A stretch of DNA of 64,000 nucleotides from Candidatus Viadribacter manganicus (GCF_001679665.1 NZ_CP013244.1:2984980-3048979); one strand, 5' to 3'. Counted from the first letter of the stretch, positions 35,739 through 44,414 are shown. Translations and numbers: made by a program. The notes: generated from the sequence alone by a model not told the origin.

Positions 35739-36896
35739 ATGCACGACGACAATAAGCGCTTTGGCACGCGTTGCATTCATGCCGGCCAGGAGCCTGATCC
35801 GAGCACGGGCGCGATCATGACGCCGGTCTATCAAACGTCGACATTCGTGCAGCAAAGCCCGGGCGTGATCATCGAAGATTACGATTATGCGCGCTCGGCG
35901 AACCCGACGCGCAAGGCGCTGGAGCGAAATCTGGCTTCGCTCGAAGGCGGCCGGCACGGTTTTAACTTCGCGTCGGGCCTCGCGGCGCAGGCGGCGTGCA
36001 TTCACCTGCTGGCTTCGGGCGATCACGTCGTTCTGTCGGATGATGTGTATGGCGGCACCTATCGTCAGTTCGACAAGGTGTTCAAGCAATTCGGCATCAC
36101 CTACACGCGCGCCGATCTAACCGACCTCAACGCGGCCGAAGCGGCGTTCAAGTCGAATACGAAGATGGTTTGGCTGGAAACGCCGACCAATCCGCTGCTG
36201 AAAGTCATCGACATCGCCGCCATCGCGCGCCTTGCAAAGTCGAAGGGTGTTGTCACGGTGGTGGACAACACGTTTGCTACGCCGGTGCTGACCAATCCGC
36301 TGGCGCTTGGCGCCGATATCGTCAGCCATTCGTGTACGAAGTACATTGGCGGCCACTCGGACGTGATCGGCGGCGCGCTGATCTGCACGGATGATGCGTT
36401 GGCCGACCGGCTTCGTTTTACGCAGAATGCTGTCGGCGGCATCGCCGCGCCGTGGGACAGCTTCTTGCTGTTGCGTTCGACGAAGACGTTGCATGTCCGC
36501 GTGCAGCGTCATTGCGAGAACGCCGCGAAGATTGCGGATTTTCTGGCGGATCAAAAGCAGATCGAGCGTGTGGTCTATCCGGGCCGCACCGATCACCCGC
36601 AGCACGAGATCGCCAAGCGGCAAATGACCGGCGGCTTCGGCGGGATGATCACGGCGTACTTCAAAGGCGGCCTCGAACCAGCGCGAACCTTCCTCGAGCG
36701 TGTAAAGCTCTTCTCGCTGGCAGAATCGCTCGGCGGCGTCGAGAGCCTGATCGAACACCCGGCGATCATGACACACGCCTCCGTCGACAAGCACCTGCGT
36801 GAGCAAATCGGCCTCACCGATGGCCTCGTGCGCTTCTCCGTCGGTATCGAAGACGTCGAAGACCTAATCGCCGACATTCAAGAAGCGTTGGGTTAG
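35739..36896 (+). CDS. Cystathionine gamma-lyase/gamma-synthase family enzyme
   Basis: 385 aa PLP enzyme of the Cys/Met metabolism family. Motifs: TPVYQTSTFVQ, YARSANPTRKALE, FASGLAAQAA, WLETPTNPLLKVIDI and SHSCTKYIGGHSDVIGG with the PLP lysine K201, then LGGVESLIEHPAIMTH. Gene pairing with the beta-synthase favours the lyase (cystathionine to cysteine), but gamma-synthase cannot be excluded from motifs. ATG 35739 has TAAGGA upstream. The stop overlaps the convergent TIR-like gene. Confidence 0.9.
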   Translation: MHDDNKRFGTRCIHAGQEPDPSTGAIMTPVYQTSTFVQQSPGVIIEDYDYARSANPTRKALERNLASLEGGRHGFNFASGLAAQAACIHLLASGDHVVLSDDVYGGTYRQFDKVFKQFGITYTRADLTDLNAAEAAFKSNTKMVWLETPTNPLLKVIDIAAIARLAKSKGVVTVVDNTFATPVLTNPLALGADIVSHSCTKYIGGHSDVIGGALICTDDALADRLRFTQNAVGGIAAPWDSFLLLRSTKTLHVRVQRHCENAAKIADFLADQKQIERVVYPGRTDHPQHEIAKRQMTGGFGGMITAYFKGGLEPARTFLERVKLFSLAESLGGVESLIEHPAIMTHASVDKHLREQIGLTDGLVRFSVGIEDVEDLIADIQEALG

Positions 36897-37501
36897 GGCG
36901 CGAGCGCGGCGATCTCGCTGGCTTTTGTATACGCCGCCGACGCCGCTTGATCGATCGGCGCGGCGAAAGCGGGGTAGCGTCCGTAGGCGTAGCCCGCGCC
37001 TGTTGCAGCAAGAAGCGTGATTGTGAGCGCGATCGCGAACAATCGACTGTTCTTTTCCTTCACTTGCATTTTCTTCTCCACCACCGGTTTTGGCGCAGCG
37101 CCGGTCCGGCGCGCGCGCTTGGTCGAGCGCGTGGCGGGCGGTGCGGATGTGCGCGCGGGCGTCGCGCGCGGTGAGCTGCTGAGCGCGCGTCGCCAAGCGG
37201 TGCGTTGCGAGCCGTTGCGCTTTAGCGGCAGGAGATGCGCCCCCTCCACGGGCGGCGGCGCAGCATCCAGCCGTACGCAAACGAGAGACCCCGTTGCGTG
37301 CGCCTTTCGCGCCGCCGCCCGGAGCGCGGGCGTCCCCCACGCTGCGCGCGACCACAACAAAACGACCTTATGTGCGCCCGCGCGCTGCGCTTGGGGCGTG
37401 TAGCTTCGAACCTCGTAGCCAAGCGCCTTGAGTTCAGCGGCTACGCCGCGAGCGTGGTTTTCGGCGCCGCGCGGGTGCGCAAGGAAGATCGGTGTCGGCA
37501 T
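36893..37501 (-). CDS. Degenerate TIR-like protein with C-terminal TM helix
   Basis: 202 aa. Residues 4-85 follow the TIR_2 pattern: PIFLAHPRGAENHARGVAAEL, KVVLLWSRAAWGTPALRAAA and SLVCVRLDAAPPP correspond to FISYAREDS, VVLWSQHSTKSQWVREEA and KLDVAEPP of the TIR proteins at 60 kb. The catalytic Glu of NAD-cleaving TIR domains (WVREEA) is Ala here. A basic linker (100-150) and one TM helix (about 153-173) follow, with an Ala-rich tail outside. It could be an inactive adaptor. TIR assignment is by pattern, not search. Confidence 0.55.
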   Translation of the reverse strand: MPTPIFLAHPRGAENHARGVAAELKALGYEVRSYTPQAQRAGAHKVVLLWSRAAWGTPALRAAARKAHATGSLVCVRLDAAPPPVEGAHLLPLKRNGSQRTAWRRALSSSPRATPARTSAPPATRSTKRARRTGAAPKPVVEKKMQVKEKNSRLFAIALTITLLAATGAGYAYGRYPAFAAPIDQAASAAYTKASEIAALAP

Positions 37502-37601
37502 GCGCAGATTTTGTGCTGCGCCGAATTGCGAGGCGGCAAGGTTTGGGTTCCCGGCGGCGGGGGATAGTGGGCAAGGCGCCTAAAATGGAGGCCGTGCGCC
37601 T

Positions 37602-37633
37602 AAACAAAAAGCGCGCCGCTGAGGGCGCGCTTT
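37602..37633 (-). terminator. Factor-independent terminator of the ahpC-ahpD transcript
   Basis: Read leftward, AAAGCGCGCC, a short loop and GGCGCGCTTTTTGTTT form a GC-rich 10-bp stem followed by a T-rich tail, 25 bp past the ahpD stop. This is the clearest intrinsic terminator in the window. Confidence 0.7.
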
Positions 37634-37657
37634 CGGCTTGACGTGGGGCGCGCCGTT

Positions 37658-38191
37658 TTACGCGGCGAGCGCGCTTTCGGCGCGCAGCACGGCGGCGCCG
37701 GCGCTGACCACAGCGGCGATGCGCAGCGCTTGCTGGATTTGGGCCGCGGTGAATTCGCGTTTGCGCAGCTCGGCCTCGTGCGCGTCGAGGCACATACCGC
37801 AGCCGTTCACGGCAGAAACCGCGAGCGCCCACAATTCGAAGTCGCCCTTATCGACGCCCGGATTGGCGATGATGTTCATGCGCAGGCCGGTGCGAAGCGT
37901 CCGGTACTCTTCGTTCGAGAGCAGGTGCACCGAGCGATAATAGACATTGTTCATGCCCATGATCGCCGCGGCCGCTTTCGCTGCTGTTTTGGCTTCCGGC
38001 GAGAGTTTATTGGCGGTTTCAGCTTCGAGCGCGCGAATGAGTTCCCCCACGCCCGCTGCGTGCGCACAGGCGAGAAACGCGCCCCACTTTTGTTGCTCGT
38101 TCAATGTCTGATCGTTGGCGAGAGAGCCGAGGTTCAGTTTGATGTCTTTCGCGTAGTCGGGAAGCGTGTCCCGCAGAGCATCGAACGCCAT
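37658..38191 (-). CDS. ahpD: Alkyl hydroperoxide reductase AhpD
   Basis: 177 aa carboxymuconolactone-decarboxylase-fold disulfide reductase. The active site NGCGMCLDAHE holds Cys131, Cys134 and His138, nearly the same numbering as the mycobacterial enzyme. It reduces oxidised AhpC using lipoamide/dihydrolipoyl components. Second gene of an operon with ahpC, with a 113-bp gap containing a hairpin and a run of ten C's. Confidence 0.95.
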   Translation of the reverse strand: MAFDALRDTLPDYAKDIKLNLGSLANDQTLNEQQKWGAFLACAHAAGVGELIRALEAETANKLSPEAKTAAKAAAAIMGMNNVYYRSVHLLSNEEYRTLRTGLRMNIIANPGVDKGDFELWALAVSAVNGCGMCLDAHEAELRKREFTAAQIQQALRIAAVVSAGAAVLRAESALAA

Positions 38192-38219
38192 GATCTTCGT
38201 CCTTTGATTGAAATAAGCG

Positions 38220-38253
38220 CCGGCGCGACGTTTGAGCCCGAACGCCGCGCCGG
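38220..38253 (-). repeat. Intercistronic hairpin between ahpC and ahpD
   Basis: CCGGCGCGACGTT (38220-38232) pairs with AACGCCGCGCCGG (38241-38253) with one mismatch and an 8-base loop. No T tract follows in the direction of transcription, so it may tune relative ahpC and ahpD mRNA levels. A run of ten G's on the + strand (38272-38281) lies next to it. Confidence 0.45.
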
Positions 38254-38304
38254 TTCATCCCGCGCGCTCACGGGGGGGGGGAGGGTGGAGCGCGCAGTGT
38301 TCGC

Positions 38305-38859
38305 TTAGGCTGCCTTCAGCACATCGCCGCCGACTGGGCGGTTGCATGGGCAGAGTTCGTCGGTTTGCAGCGCATCGAGCACGCGCAGCGTGTCCGACGG
38401 ATTGCGGCCGACATTGAGGTTGGTGACGTAGACGTGCTGGATCACGTTGTGCGGATCGACGACGAACGTCGCGCGCAGCGCAACGCCATCGGTCGAACGC
38501 ACGCCGAGGCCGTCAACGAGCGAGCCGTTGGTGTCGGCGAACTGCCATTGCGGCAGTTTGGCTAGATCCTTGTGATCGCGGCGCCAAGCGAGCTTGCAGA
38601 ATTCGTTGTCCGTAGAGCCGCCGAGGACGACAGCGTCGCGATCTTCAAACTCTTTGTTAAGGCGCGCGAACTCAGCGATCTCAGTCGGGCAAACGAAGGT
38701 GAAATCCTTCGGGTAGAAGTAGATGACCTTCCACTTGCCCTCGAAGCTCTTTTCGGTGAGCTCCTCAAAAGCGGACCTGCCGCCTTCCTCATGCTGCATG
38801 AAGCCGGGCTTTACGCCGGTGACTTTGAATGAGGGAAGCGTCTCGCCGATGCCGCGCAT
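38305..38859 (-). CDS. ahpC: Peroxiredoxin AhpC
   Basis: 184 aa 2-Cys peroxiredoxin. Peroxidatic Cys57 is in DFTFVCPTEIAEF; the C-terminal LCPCNRPVGG gives a CXC pair (Cys170, Cys172) like mycobacterial AhpC, which is regenerated by AhpD rather than AhpF. This agrees with the downstream ahpD and the absence of ahpF. An OxyR-type site lies about 90 bp upstream. Confidence 0.95.
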   Translation of the reverse strand: MRGIGETLPSFKVTGVKPGFMQHEEGGRSAFEELTEKSFEGKWKVIYFYPKDFTFVCPTEIAEFARLNKEFEDRDAVVLGGSTDNEFCKLAWRRDHKDLAKLPQWQFADTNGSLVDGLGVRSTDGVALRATFVVDPHNVIQHVYVTNLNVGRNPSDTLRVLDALQTDELCPCNRPVGGDVLKAA

Positions 38860-39253
38860 CTCGATCTCCTAGTGGTGAGTCCATGAATGGATGTGGGAGG
38901 TGTAATGCTGCGAGCGCGAAGTGCAAATTGATCTTGCTCGTTAGAGACATAGAAAAAGTCTATTGAATAGAATTGCTTAAATGGCGGTCAGACTTGCTCT
39001 CGCGCGATGGTGCGGCGCGCAAGTCTGAACGGCGCTGGACGCTCTTGGATACCGTCAATGTGGCCTGTCGCGAGCCAACGTGGTTAAGCGCCATCAACGC
39101 CGATGAATCGAAATTTACTATAAAAAACAGTCACTAAGAGCGCCGCCCACACCTTGCCTTAACCCTGAGGTGTTTCGTTATGACACTCCCGGAATGAGCG
39201 CACAAAAGGCGGTCAGCTGGGGCGGTGGTTGGTTGGTGTTGTGAGGCAAGCGC
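38860..39253. other. Intergenic region between ahpC and ddl
   Basis: 394 bp divergent promoter region. It holds an OxyR-like dyad (38949-38963), a 13-bp palindrome TCTATTGAATAGA just beside it, a 9-bp inverted repeat (38989-38997 with 39019-39027), one GANTC site (39105-39109) and a possible 16-codon leader reading frame (39194-39244) directly before ddl. No other gene is visible. Confidence 0.6.
38949..38963 (-). promoter_or_regulatory. OxyR-type binding dyad upstream of ahpC
   Basis: ATAG, seven bases, CTAT exactly matches one half of the OxyR consensus (ATAG-N7-CTAT repeated). It lies 90 bp before the ahpC start. The second half-site of a full tetramer site is not clear. AhpC genes are classic OxyR targets, which supports the reading. 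Confidence 0.45.
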
Positions 39254-40174
39254 ATGGCCCGAGTGGCGGTGCTACTAGGGGGATTAAGCCCCGAGAGGCC
39301 AGTGAGCCTCAGTTCCGGCAAGGGCTGCGCTGACGCGCTGCGCCGGCTTGGTCACGACGTGATCGAGATCGACCCTCAAAATCCGAATTGGATCTCCGAG
39401 TTGGCCGACGCCGCGCCGGACGCGGTGTTCAACGCCCTCCACGGTGAGTGGGGTGAGGACGGCCGCACCCAAGGCGTGCTCGACTATCTGAAGCTTCCTT
39501 ACACGCATTCGGGCGTGCTCGCGTCGGCGCTGGCGATGGACAAGGATAAGTCCAAGGCGGTGTTTGCGCAGGCCGGGCTGCCGCTCGCCAATGGTAAGCT
39601 GATGCATCGCCTGGAGGCCGCGAAGGGCCACCCGATGCCCGCGCCTTATGTTGTGAAGCCGAACGCGCAGGGCTCGTCGGTCGGCATCTTTATCGTGCGT
39701 GAGGGCGCTAATCGTCCGCCCGAACAATTGCTCGATCCTGATTGGACCTTTGGCGAGGAGGTGCTCGTCGAGGAATTCATCGACGGCAAAGAGCTCACCG
39801 TTGCGGTCATGCATGATCGCGGCGCGTTGGCGGTCACTGAAATCTTCGTCACCAGCGATGGTGATTGGTACGATTTTGACGCCAAGTATTCGAGCGGTGG
39901 TTCAAGGCACGTGGTGCCTGCCAACATTCCACAATCGGTCGCGGATCAGTGCATGCGCGCCGCTGAAGCCGCGCACCATGCGCTTGGCTGTCGCGGCGTC
40001 TCGCGCAGCGACTTCCGCTACGATCCGAAGACCGATCGTTTGGCGCTGCTTGAAGTGAACACCCAGCCCGGCATGACGCCGACGTCGTTGACGCCGGAAC
40101 AAGCCGCTCACGTTGGTCTCTCTTACGACCAGCTCGTCCAGTGGATACTGGAGGATGCATCATGGCCGCGGTGA
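39254..40174 (+). CDS. ddl: D-alanine:D-alanine ligase
   Basis: 306 aa ATP-grasp enzyme supplying the dipeptide for MurF. Motifs: [15 protein letters not shown] (N-terminal loop), [45 protein letters not shown] and [14 protein letters not shown] (Mg ligands). ATG 39254 has GAGG seven bases upstream. The end overlaps ftsQ by 13 bp. Confidence 0.96.
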   Translation: MARVAVLLGGLSPERPVSLSSGKGCADALRRLGHDVIEIDPQNPNWISELADAAPDAVFNALHGEWGEDGRTQGVLDYLKLPYTHSGVLASALAMDKDKSKAVFAQAGLPLANGKLMHRLEAAKGHPMPAPYVVKPNAQGSSVGIFIVREGANRPPEQLLDPDWTFGEEVLVEEFIDGKELTVAVMHDRGALAVTEIFVTSDGDWYDFDAKYSSGGSRHVVPANIPQSVADQCMRAAEAAHHALGCRGVSRSDFRYDPKTDRLALLEVNTQPGMTPTSLTPEQAAHVGLSYDQLVQWILEDASWPR

Positions 40175-41133
40175 GAGCGCGCCGCTCAGGCGGCGGTGGC
40201 AAAGGTGGTGGACGCGGCTATGACGAGCCGCCGCGCGGCAAACGCCGCCGTCCTCAACCTGTGCCCGCATATGAATCCATGCCGCGCATCGCGCGCATTA
40301 AGCTGTCAGGCGGCTTGAGCGGCGATGACATGCAAGTCAGCGGCAAGAGCCTCGCGCTGGCGCTGACCGGCGGCGTTATGTTTATCGGCATCGCCATTGC
40401 CGGCGCCGCCTGGCTGGGTTCGTCTCTGTTTGATGCGCGCGAAGCTTTTGCGCGCTCGGCTGACGCGACCGTCGCCAATGCCGGCTTTGAGATCGCTGAG
40501 ATCCGCGTTGCGCGTCTGCCGGATGCGCCCGAGATCAGCGAAGCGCGCGAACAGGAAGTGCGCTCGCTCATCGTGCCGGAAGGGCGCCATTCCATTCTGG
40601 CGCTCGATCCCCAGGAAGTTCAGGCGCGTGTCGAAAGTCTCGATTGGGTCGCCAATGCGCGCGTGCGCCGTCTTTGGCCATCGACGTTGATGGTGGAAGT
40701 GGAGCGCCGCCGTGAGTTCGCGGTCTGGGAAGACGAGAACCATCAGTCGGCTGTGATCGACGCCAATGGCGAGCGCCTTCTGACTGAGCGTGTCGAAGAC
40801 AATGCCGGTTTGCTGCGCGTTGTCGGACGCGGCGCCGGTCCGGCCGCGCCACCGATCTTGGCTGCGCTCGAAACCATGCCGGAAATTCGCGACCGCACGG
40901 TGCAGCTGACACGCGTAGGCGATCGCCGCTGGGATATTGAGTTGAAGTCCGGCGCCATCGTCGCGCTGCCGGAAGAGGGGCAGATCGAAGCGCTCGAGCA
41001 ATTGCAGCGCCTTCACCAGCAATATGCTTTGCTCGATCGCGCGGTGACGCGCTTTGATTTGCGCGCGCCGGGCCGTCTCGCCGTTCGCATTCATCCCGAA
41101 CTAGCCGGCGCGCCTCTGATGGGAGGCGCATAA
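40162..41133 (+). CDS. ftsQ: Cell division protein FtsQ
   Basis: 323 aa bitopic protein. A long basic Gly-rich cytoplasmic N-terminus (about 50 residues), a TM helix at about 65-88, then a POTRA domain ([11 protein letters not shown]) and the FtsQ beta domain ([36 protein letters not shown]). It recruits FtsL/B and later divisome proteins. ATG 40162 with GGAGG at 8 bases is preferred over an upstream ATG inside ddl. Confidence 0.93.
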   Translation: MAAVRARRSGGGGKGGGRGYDEPPRGKRRRPQPVPAYESMPRIARIKLSGGLSGDDMQVSGKSLALALTGGVMFIGIAIAGAAWLGSSLFDAREAFARSADATVANAGFEIAEIRVARLPDAPEISEAREQEVRSLIVPEGRHSILALDPQEVQARVESLDWVANARVRRLWPSTLMVEVERRREFAVWEDENHQSAVIDANGERLLTERVEDNAGLLRVVGRGAGPAAPPILAALETMPEIRDRTVQLTRVGDRRWDIELKSGAIVALPEEGQIEALEQLQRLHQQYALLDRAVTRFDLRAPGRLAVRIHPELAGAPLMGGA

Positions 41134-42452
41134 TGTCCGCTTCTGTCAAGCATCGCGATGAAGCTCAATTCGAAGACCAGCGCTTGGCGCCGCTCGTCGC
41201 CTCGATCGACGTTGGCGTGTCGAAGACCGTTTGTCTGACCTCGCGCCGTGATCCGGTGCTCGATATGCATCCGGAGCGTCCGCTGCGCGTGCTCGGCATC
41301 GGCCAGCAAACCGCGCCTGCGATTGCCAGCGGCAAGCCGGCGGATTTTGACGCCTGCGCGCGCGCCATCGAAGTCGCCATTCAAGAAGCCGCCGCCATGG
41401 CCGGCGCGCCCGTTCAACGCGTCGTCGCGTCGTATTCTGGTCCTGGGCTCAACTCGCAGATCGTTCGCGGCGCTGCCCGCGTCAAAGGCGCCGTCATTTC
41501 GCATCGCGATATCGAGAACGCGATCGACGAGGCGATGAAGGCGGCCCCCGCGCCGCAACGCTCATTCGTGCACGTTGAGCCGCTGCGTTACACGATCGAT
41601 GACGGTGAAGGCATTCCTGATCCGCTGGGGCATCCAGGCAAGATGCTGGCGGTAGAGGCTTGCGTCGTCACTGCGCCGACCGAAGCGCTGAATGCGCTGC
41701 GCGCCTGCATCCGCCAGGCCGGCGCCGACGTGGAAGATATTATCGCTGGTCCGCAAGCTGCGGCGCTCTCGGCGCTGACGCCTGAAGAGCGCGAAGAGGG
41801 CGCGTTGCTGATCGACATCGGCGCAGGCGCGATCGGCGTCGCCGCTTATGCCAGCGAAGGCCTCGTTCATTGCGAGACGATTTCATCCGGTGGCGTGCGT
41901 TTGACGCGCGACCTGGCGATGAAGTTGCAAACGACGTTCGCAGCCGCCGAGCGGGTAAAGCTACACTTTGGCGCCGTAGGCAATGCCTGCGATCCGCGCG
42001 AAGCGGTGCAAGCGCCGAAGATTGGTTTGGATGGCCGGTTGGAAGCGGCGACGACGTTGCGCGGGGTGATTTCCGACACGCTGACGCCGCGCCTCATGGA
42101 AATGCTGCTGACGGTTCGCGACCGTATGAACCGCGCGGGCTTTGGCGGCAGCGAAGGTCCACAACGCGCGGTGCTGGTTGGTGGCGGCGCGTTGATCCCT
42201 GGCGTGCGCGAATTGGCGGCCGAAGCGCTTGGCATGCCGGTGCGGGTTGGCCGGCCGCTGGAGCTTTGCGGCTTCGATCATGGCGAGGCGGGGCCAGCTT
42301 ACGCTGTGGCCGCCGGTTTGTTGCGCCATCGCCTCGACAACACCGATCTTGAACTGGTCGATGGCGATTTCCAACCTTCGCTTGCCCATCTCGGCGCCTC
42401 CGTGCGCAACGCGGTGCACGGCATGTGGAATTGGCTGCGCGAAAACTTCTAA
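41133..42452 (+). CDS. ftsA: Cell division protein FtsA
   Basis: 439 aa actin-like ATPase tethering FtsZ to the membrane. It shows VASIDVGVSKTVCL (phosphate 1), the 1C domain region with QRSFVHVEPLRYTID, LIDIGAGAIGVAAY (phosphate 2), SSGGVRLTRDLA, LVGGGALIPGV (adenosine motif), and the C-terminal amphipathic helix (VHGMWNWLRENF). The start overlaps the ftsQ stop (TAATG). Confidence 0.94.
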   Translation: MSASVKHRDEAQFEDQRLAPLVASIDVGVSKTVCLTSRRDPVLDMHPERPLRVLGIGQQTAPAIASGKPADFDACARAIEVAIQEAAAMAGAPVQRVVASYSGPGLNSQIVRGAARVKGAVISHRDIENAIDEAMKAAPAPQRSFVHVEPLRYTIDDGEGIPDPLGHPGKMLAVEACVVTAPTEALNALRACIRQAGADVEDIIAGPQAAALSALTPEEREEGALLIDIGAGAIGVAAYASEGLVHCETISSGGVRLTRDLAMKLQTTFAAAERVKLHFGAVGNACDPREAVQAPKIGLDGRLEAATTLRGVISDTLTPRLMEMLLTVRDRMNRAGFGGSEGPQRAVLVGGGALIPGVRELAAEALGMPVRVGRPLELCGFDHGEAGPAYAVAAGLLRHRLDNTDLELVDGDFQPSLAHLGASVRNAVHGMWNWLRENF

Positions 42453-42533
42453 GATCAATCGCGAACCCGGCGCAGATCCGCTGCAATTCGAACGTGATCG
42501 ATCCGTAACCTTCCTCGCGTTGGAGGAGGAACG

Positions 42534-42863
42534 ATGCGTATCGCGTTTGGTCTTGCTGGCTTGGCTCTTTCGGTGCTCGCCATCGGCGCGTGCGGAGAGC
42601 CGGACTACAAGGAAGCCGACGCCGTCACCTGCATGGCGTACCTCGCCCTGCAAAGCGCAGCTGTCAGCGAAGGCCGGAGCGCCGGAGACGCCGCGACGCT
42701 TGACGCAGCGGGCGCCGCTTGGCGCACGCTCGCGGAACAAAAGTACAGCGCCGACGAACTTGCTCAGTTCTTCGCCAGCAGCGTCGCCGTCTTCGACGAT
42801 GTCGCCGCGCCGGAACTTGCGCAGATATCCACAGCCTGCCTGAGCCACGCACCAACGGTTTGA
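42534..42863 (+). CDS. Small lipoprotein between ftsA and ftsZ
   Basis: 109 aa with GGAGGAA just upstream of ATG 42534. The signal peptide ends in the lipobox IGAC (Cys20), with Gly next. The mature part is helical, with two further Cys, and shows no known domain. It lies between ftsA (81 bp away) and the ftsZ control region. Its position suggests co-transcription with ftsA, but a division role is only inference. Confidence 0.7.
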   Translation: MRIAFGLAGLALSVLAIGACGEPDYKEADAVTCMAYLALQSAAVSEGRSAGDAATLDAAGAAWRTLAEQKYSADELAQFFASSVAVFDDVAAPELAQISTACLSHAPTV

Positions 42864-42951
42864 ACCACGCGTAATTGCGTCGATTTCCCCAGGCTGGGGG
42901 TGCGTTTGGCCGTTGCGGCGCCGCAAAAGCGCCGCTTCGATTTTCCAACAC

Positions 42952-42966
42952 TTAAGGAAAGCTTAA
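42952..42966 (+). promoter_or_regulatory. CtrA box upstream of ftsZ
   Basis: TTAA, seven bases, TTAA, followed by A instead of the consensus C, is a full-length match to the CtrA box TTAA-N7-TTAA(C). It ends 68 bp before the ftsZ start. In Caulobacter crescentus CtrA represses ftsZ in swarmer cells through such a site. Confidence 0.65.
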
Positions 42967-42969
42967 ACG

Positions 42970-42987
42970 CTGCACCCGAGGGTGCAG
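42970..42987 (+). promoter_or_regulatory. Perfect palindrome in the ftsZ leader region
   Basis: CTGCACCC (42970-42977) and GGGTGCAG (42980-42987) are an exact inverted repeat with a 2-base centre, directly between the CtrA box and the GANTC pair. It could be an operator for a dimeric regulator; a 2-base loop is too small for a stable RNA hairpin unless the stem opens. Confidence 0.45.
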
Positions 42988-43000
42988 TACGAGCGTGGGC

Positions 43001-43014
43001 GAATCGTGAGAATC
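43001..43014 (+). promoter_or_regulatory. Two GANTC (CcrM) sites upstream of ftsZ
   Basis: GAATC at 43001-43005 and again at 43010-43014, 21 and 30 bp before the ftsZ ATG. GANTC methylation by CcrM activates ftsZ transcription in Caulobacter; paired sites here fit that circuit. Confidence 0.55.
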
Positions 43015-43034
43015 GGTCGCCCTTGGAGCGGGTA

Positions 43035-44414
43035 ATGAGCCAGTACAGTGCGCCGACAATTCTCGACCTGAAACCACGCATCGTGGTGTTCGGTGTTGGC
43101 GGCGCGGGCGGCAACGCCGTCAACAATATGATGGACGCCCAGCTGCAGGGCGTTGAGTTCGTGGTGGCTAACACCGACGCGCAGGCGCTGACGCGCGCGC
43201 GCACGCCGAACCGCATCCAGCTCGGACACTCGATCACTGAAGGCCTTGGCGCGGGCGCGCGTCCGGAAGTCGGGCAGGCGGCGGCGCAAGAGAGCCAGCC
43301 GGAAATCATCGAATTCCTCGAAGGCGCACACATGGTGTTCGTCGCCGCCGGTATGGGTGGCGGCACGGGCACGGGCGCTGCCCCGGTGATTGCGCGCACG
43401 GCGCGTGAGCGCGGCATTCTCACGATCGCGGTCGTCACCAAGCCGTTCCACTTCGAAGGCCAGCGCCGCATGCAGCTCGCCGAGGCGGGCGTGCAGGAGC
43501 TGCGCAAGCACGTCGACACGCTGATCGTCATTCCGAACCAGAACCTCTTTCGGGTCGCCAATGAACGGACGACGTTCGCGGAAGCCTTCCAGCTCGCGGA
43601 CCAGGTGCTTTATTCGGGCGTGCGGGGCGTCACTGACCTGATGGTGATGCCGGGCCTGATCAATCTCGATTTCGCCGACGTCCGCACCGTGATGGCCGAG
43701 ATGGGCACGGCGATGATGGGCACTGGCGAAGCCGGTGGCCCCAATCGCGCGCTTGATGCCGCGCACGGCGCCATGGCCAACCCGCTACTGGACATCGTCT
43801 CGATGCGCGGCGCCAAGGGCGTGCTGATCAACATCACCGGCGGCTTCGATATGACGCTGTACGAAGTCGATCAAGCCGCGAACGAAATTCGCGCCGAAGT
43901 CGACGCCAACGCCAATATCATTCTCGGCTCGACGTTCGACGAAACGCTCGAGGGCCGTATGCGCGTGTCGGTCGTTGCGACCGGCATTGATGATGAGGCC
44001 ATCATCACGCAAACGACGGTGGTTGAGCCTGCGCGCCGCGCTGCCGAAACCACGCCGCGCCGTCCGGTTGTGCCGCCGCGCGCGGAGACGCCGCGTGAGC
44101 CGCCGCCGCGCCCAATGCGCGAACCTGCGTATGACGAGCCGCGTCCGAGCTTTGCTAATGACATCGAGCCGGAGCGTCGCGCTGCGCCGCCGGCGCGTGA
44201 GCCAGCGCCGGCCAAGAGCGGCGGTGGATTTTCAATGTTCGGTTGGAAAAAGCCGGACTCAGCCCGCGATGACGAGCCGCGTGAGTTCAATCTCGATGCG
44301 CCCGAGCCTGCGTCCGGAGCGAGCCGCGCGCACGATGATGTCGTTCGCGATCCCGCGCTTGATGAAGAGCTGGAAATTCCAGCCTTCCTGCGCCGGCAAA
44401 TGAACCCGCGCTAA
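43035..44414 (+). CDS. ftsZ: Cell division GTPase FtsZ
   Basis: 459 aa tubulin homologue forming the Z ring. N-terminal [17 protein letters not shown], the tubulin signature [35 protein letters not shown] region (T7 loop area) and a long disordered Pro/Arg/Glu linker (about 325-440), then the conserved C-terminal peptide [11 protein letters not shown] that binds FtsA. ATG 43035 has GGAG seven bases upstream; the open frame extends 45 codons further into the promoter, which I exclude. Confidence 0.97.
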   Translation: MSQYSAPTILDLKPRIVVFGVGGAGGNAVNNMMDAQLQGVEFVVANTDAQALTRARTPNRIQLGHSITEGLGAGARPEVGQAAAQESQPEIIEFLEGAHMVFVAAGMGGGTGTGAAPVIARTARERGILTIAVVTKPFHFEGQRRMQLAEAGVQELRKHVDTLIVIPNQNLFRVANERTTFAEAFQLADQVLYSGVRGVTDLMVMPGLINLDFADVRTVMAEMGTAMMGTGEAGGPNRALDAAHGAMANPLLDIVSMRGAKGVLINITGGFDMTLYEVDQAANEIRAEVDANANIILGSTFDETLEGRMRVSVVATGIDDEAIITQTTVVEPARRAAETTPRRPVVPPRAETPREPPPRPMREPAYDEPRPSFANDIEPERRAAPPAREPAPAKSGGGFSMFGWKKPDSARDDEPREFNLDAPEPASGASRAHDDVVRDPALDEELEIPAFLRRQMNPR

